A DNA stretch of 44,117 nucleotides. It comes from an uncultured Gammaproteobacteria bacterium (lineage in GTDB: Bacteria; Pseudomonadota; Gammaproteobacteria; Pseudomonadales; UBA5518). This document shows, piece by piece, positions 41,186 through 44,117 of the stretch; position 1 is the stretch's first letter; every line of letters begins with the position of its first letter. The DNA lies in NCBI GenBank assembly GCA_903921135.1, contig CAIXOY010000310.1:1-44117 (forward strand), in the 5' to 3' direction. The notes below the pieces were generated by a model. It did not search any database. It was not told the origin of the DNA and saw only the letters and a program-made list of their open reading frames with translations. The translations under genes and the position numbers were made by a program.

Positions 41186-42289
41186 TCAGCCCGTCGTTTC
41201 CCGCAAGCCAGCGTCGAGCGCGGCAAGCATCCGTGCATTCTCTTCGGCCGTGCCCACACCCAGTCGGAGACAACCGGCAAGGCGGGGATGACCGCCATCA
41301 AGGCACTTGATCAGGACGCCGTGGCGGATCATCGCGGCATGCACGTCTTTAGCGCGGCCGGCCAGCACTCGCACCAGGAGAAAGTTCGCCTCCCCCGGCC
41401 AGAGGTGAAGCCGGGGATCACTACCCAAGATTGATGCGAGCCGCGCACGTTCTGCCGCGATCAGCCGGGTCTGCTCGCGCAGCACCCCGAAATTCTCCAG
41501 CGCGACCTCCGCCGCGATCTGATGGAGCACGCCCACGTTGTAGGGCAAACGCACCTTGTCGAACTCGCCTATCCAGGCGGGATCGCCCACCAGGAAGCCG
41601 AGTCTGAGACCGGCGAGGCCAAGTTTGGACAGGGTGCGCATGATCACCAGATTCGGATGACGATCGAGCCAGTCGAGGTGATCGCGCGAACTGAAGGCCC
41701 AGTAGGCCTCATCGATCACCACAAGTGCGTCCCTGGCGGCTTCGAGGACGCGCTCGAGCGCGCCCGCATCGAAGAGATTGCCGGTAGGATTGTTGGGGCA
41801 CGCGAGGAACAGGAGCCGCGGGCGGTGTTGTGCGATGGCGGCACACATGGCGTCTGCGTCGAGTCCGAAATCCTCGGCCAGCGGCACCTCGTCGTAGGGC
41901 AATCCTGCCCAGCCCGCGAGAACACGGAACATGACGAAAGTGGGCGAAGGCGCCATGACACGCGCCCCGGGCGCTGCGAGCGCCGAGGTGAGTATCTGGA
42001 TGATTTCGTCCGAGCCGTTGCCCGGCATGATGCTCCATCGCCCGGGAATTCCGAAGGCGTCGCGCAGGCGCTGCTGCACACCCGCCGCACGCGGATCGGG
42101 ATAGCGGTTCATCTGCGCATTGGCGAGACGTTCCGCAAGAACTCCGCGCAACTGGGGCGGCCAGCCGTATGGGCTCTCCATCTGGTCGAGGCGGATGAGA
42201 TCCCGCGCGTCCTGTACGTGGTAGGCGGATGCGGCGCGCACGTCCTCGCGCACGAGCAGGTGCGCAAGGGATGCCGCTGCATCATTCAT
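41186..42289 (-). CDS. hisC: histidinol-phosphate aminotransferase
   Basis: HisC is a PLP enzyme that converts imidazole-acetol phosphate and glutamate to histidinol phosphate. The 367-residue fold-type I protein has LDQMESPYGWPPQL near the N-terminus, LACPNNPTGNLFD, VIDEAYWAF, and the PLP lysine in MRTLSKLGLAGLRLGFL. The ATG at 42289 shares bases with the hisD stop (TGATG); the longer upstream frame lies in hisD and is not coding. It is the third gene of a hisG-hisD-hisC run. Confidence 0.96.
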   Translation of the reverse strand: MNDAAASLAHLLVREDVRAASAYHVQDARDLIRLDQMESPYGWPPQLRGVLAERLANAQMNRYPDPRAAGVQQRLRDAFGIPGRWSIMPGNGSDEIIQILTSALAAPGARVMAPSPTFVMFRVLAGWAGLPYDEVPLAEDFGLDADAMCAAIAQHRPRLLFLACPNNPTGNLFDAGALERVLEAARDALVVIDEAYWAFSSRDHLDWLDRHPNLVIMRTLSKLGLAGLRLGFLVGDPAWIGEFDKVRLPYNVGVLHQIAAEVALENFGVLREQTRLIAAERARLASILGSDPRLHLWPGEANFLLVRVLAGRAKDVHAAMIRHGVLIKCLDGGHPRLAGCLRLGVGTAEENARMLAALDAGLRETTG

Positions 42290-43599
42290 CAGCGGATCTC
42301 CCTGACACCGGGCCGGGCCGCGGCGGACTCCGCGTGGGCCTGAAGCCCCTCGGCCGTCGCCAGCTCCCGCGAGATGGCGCCAAGCACCGCCGCGCCCCGC
42401 GGGGAGCAACCGATCAGCGAGCTGCGCTTCTGGAAGTCGGCAACGCCGAGCGGCGAGGAAAAGCGCGCCGTGCCGGAGGTGGGCAACACATGGCTGGGGC
42501 CGGCGCAGTAATCGCCGATGGCCTCTGCCGTGTGGCGACCGAGAAACACGGCGCCCGCGTGGCGGATGGACGCCAGCAACGACTCGGGTTCGGCCACGGA
42601 CAATTCGAGATGTTCAGGGGCGAGCCGGTTGCAGATCTCTGCTGCCTGCGCGAGGTCACGCACCTGCACAAGCGCACCACGCGAGGCAAGGGAGGCCGCG
42701 ATGATCTCCCGCCGCTCCATGGTGGGCAGCAAGCGTTCGATGGACGCCAGAACAGCGTCGAGAAACGCGGCGTCGGGGCTGATCAGCACGGACTGTGCGT
42801 CCTCGTCGTGCTCGGCCTGCGAGAACAGGTCGAGAGCGATCCAGTCGGGGTCCGTCTGTCCGTCGCAGATCACGAGGATTTCGGAGGGCCCGGCAATCAT
42901 GTCGATGCCTACCTGACCGAAAACCTGACGCTTGGCCTCCGCCACCCAGGCATTTCCAGGGCCGACGATCTTGTCGACGCGCGGCACCACCGTGGTACCG
43001 AAAGCCAACGCTGCGACCGCCTGCGCCCCACCCACGGTGAAGACACGATCCACGCCGGCGATGCAGGCCGCAGCGAGCACGGCATCGCTCAGTTCGCCGT
43101 CTGGTGCAGGAACGGTCATCACCAACTGGCCAACGCCCGCGACGCGCGCCGGGACGCAATTCATCAGGACGGAGGACGGGTAACTCGCCTTGCCGCCCGG
43201 CACGTACACCCCCGCGCTGTCGAGGGCCGTGACGCGCTGCCCGAGCAAGGTGCCGTCCTCGTCGAGATACTGCCAGGACGACTGACGCTGACGCAGGTGA
43301 TAGGCCTCGATGCGGCGGGCAGCGGATTGCAGCGCCTCACGCAGCGCAGGGGAGACGCGGGCGCAGGCCGCCTCCAGTTCCGCGGCGGGCACCTCGAGCG
43401 CAGACGCGTCCTGCACGGCGCGACGATCGAAGCGGTTCGTGTACTCGAGCAGCGCGGCATCACCGCGGGCACGGATGTCGGCGATCATGCCTGCCACGGT
43501 CTGGGCGATATCGCTGAGGGCACCACCGGGCGCGGCCGCACGCAGTGCCTCGAAGTCGCGCTCGAAGCCCGCGTCACTGGCGTCCAGCCGGCGTATCAC
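42289..43599 (-). CDS. hisD: histidinol dehydrogenase
   Basis: HisD oxidises histidinol to histidine in two NAD-dependent steps with zinc. The 436-residue protein shows VPGGKASYPSSVLMNCVPA, the signature GPGNAWVAEAKRQVFGQVGIDMIAGPSEILV, SQAEHDEDAQSVLI with a zinc-site His, and AGPSHVLPTSGTARFSSPLGV, and has normal length. The start is GTG at 43599, overlapping the hisG stop as GTGA. It is coupled to hisC downstream. Confidence 0.97.
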   Translation of the reverse strand: MIRRLDASDAGFERDFEALRAAAPGGALSDIAQTVAGMIADIRARGDAALLEYTNRFDRRAVQDASALEVPAAELEAACARVSPALREALQSAARRIEAYHLRQRQSSWQYLDEDGTLLGQRVTALDSAGVYVPGGKASYPSSVLMNCVPARVAGVGQLVMTVPAPDGELSDAVLAAACIAGVDRVFTVGGAQAVAALAFGTTVVPRVDKIVGPGNAWVAEAKRQVFGQVGIDMIAGPSEILVICDGQTDPDWIALDLFSQAEHDEDAQSVLISPDAAFLDAVLASIERLLPTMERREIIAASLASRGALVQVRDLAQAAEICNRLAPEHLELSVAEPESLLASIRHAGAVFLGRHTAEAIGDYCAGPSHVLPTSGTARFSSPLGVADFQKRSSLIGCSPRGAAVLGAISRELATAEGLQAHAESAAARPGVREIR

Positions 43600-44117
43600 G
43601 TGGCGTTGCCCGTCACAGCGGCGAAGCGGGCCACCAGCGCTTTCAGCGGCTCGGGGCGCAATTTCATCGCGGCCTTGTTGACGATCAGGCGGGCGCTCAC
43701 CTCGGCGATGGTCTCGAGCGCCTCGAGGCCGTTGGCGCGAAGTGTGTTTCCCGTATCGACGATGTCAACGATGCGTTCCGCCAGCCCCAGAACCGGCGCG
43801 AGCTCCATGGCACCCGAGAGCTCGATGATGTCGGCCTGTATGCCTTTCGATGCATAGAATCGCCGCGCGATGTTGACGAATTTGGTGGCAACGCGGGCGC
43901 GGGGACCGGGTTCCGGGCTGCCCACGAGCCCGGCCGTCATCAGGCGACAGCGCGCTATGCCGAGATCCAGAAGCTCATACAAGCCATCACTGCCCGCCTC
44001 CATCAGCACATCACGCCCCACCACGCCGGCGTCTGCGGCACCGTGACGTACATACACCGGCACATCGGAACCCCGCAGCACCAGCAAGCGGATACCCGGA
44101 TCGCTGGTGCGGAACAC
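43596..44117 (-). CDS. hisG: ATP phosphoribosyltransferase (short form), 5' end cut by window edge
   Basis: HisG condenses ATP with phosphoribosyl pyrophosphate, the first and feedback-regulated step of histidine synthesis. The visible 173 residues match the short, HisZ-dependent form: IRLLVLRGSDVPVYVRHGAADAGVVGRDVLME, then LYELLDLGIARCRLM, and ELAPVLGLAERIVDIVDTGNTLRANGLE. The frame is open at 44117, and about 40-45 N-terminal residues are missing. The C-terminus ends shortly after the catalytic domain, without a long-form regulatory domain, so a hisZ elsewhere is expected (inference). Confidence 0.95.
   Translation of the reverse strand: MFRTSDPGIRLLVLRGSDVPVYVRHGAADAGVVGRDVLMEAGSDGLYELLDLGIARCRLMTAGLVGSPEPGPRARVATKFVNIARRFYASKGIQADIIELSGAMELAPVLGLAERIVDIVDTGNTLRANGLEALETIAEVSARLIVNKAAMKLRPEPLKALVARFAAVTGNAT

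Overview
The window is a chromosomal core region of a high-GC (roughly two-thirds G+C by eye) gammaproteobacterium. Gene content and order match the Pseudomonas-type arrangement: mutT-argJ-secA next to the division and cell wall (dcw) cluster, then rnpB, rsmI, lpoA, yraN and diaA, then sspB-sspA-petBC-petA-rpsI-rplM, then zapE, zapG and algW, and finally hisC-hisD-hisG. A relative of the Pseudomonadales/Cellvibrionales is likely. The genus cannot be fixed from the sequence alone. I see no insertion sequence, prophage, CRISPR array or tRNA.

Layout. Positions 1-6045 (minus strand) hold a truncated M48 membrane peptidase with lemA, an APH-like kinase with an acyl-CoA dehydrogenase, and ilvD. Positions 6171-11648 (minus) hold mutT, argJ, secA and an M23 peptidase. 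A lone plus-strand NTF2-like gene (DUF1348) sits at 11814-12293, where lpxC is normally found. Positions 12359-29076 (minus) are a complete, tightly overlapped dcw cluster in transcription order mraZ, rsmH, ftsL, ftsI, murE, murF, mraY, murD, ftsW, murG, murC, ddl, ftsQ, ftsA, ftsZ. It is driven by a consensus sigma70 promoter with three 10-bp MraZ boxes and ends at a strong hairpin. Next come rnpB (RNase P RNA) and rsmI (minus), then lpoA-yraN-diaA (plus). The minus strand then carries petA-petBC-sspA-sspB and, upstream, rplM-rpsI with a 14-bp-stem terminator. zapE (minus) diverges from zapG-algW (plus), and a minus-strand hisG-hisD-hisC run, with hisG cut by the window edge, closes the window.

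Function. The dcw products make the lipid-linked peptidoglycan precursor (MurC-F, Ddl, MraY, MurG) and build the divisome (FtsZ, A, Q, W, I, L). ZapE, ZapG, LpoA, YraN, DiaA and the M23 peptidase serve envelope, division or replication control. PetA and the PetBC polyprotein form the bc1 complex. SspA and SspB link to stringent control and ClpXP proteolysis, and AlgW to envelope stress.

The most unusual protein-level feature is the in-frame fusion of cytochrome b and cytochrome c1 in one 686-residue frame. Other points of interest are the missing lpxC with the DUF1348 gene in its place, an AT-rich palindromic island between rnpB and mraZ, an rnpB promoter whose extended -10 TG is the rsmI stop codon, overlapping opposed -10 boxes between rsmI and lpoA, and a probable CTG start for mutT. 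I found no clearly new multi-gene system; most of the window is well-known core genome. Promoter calls rest on matching by eye, and family assignments on recognised motifs and synteny, not on a search.
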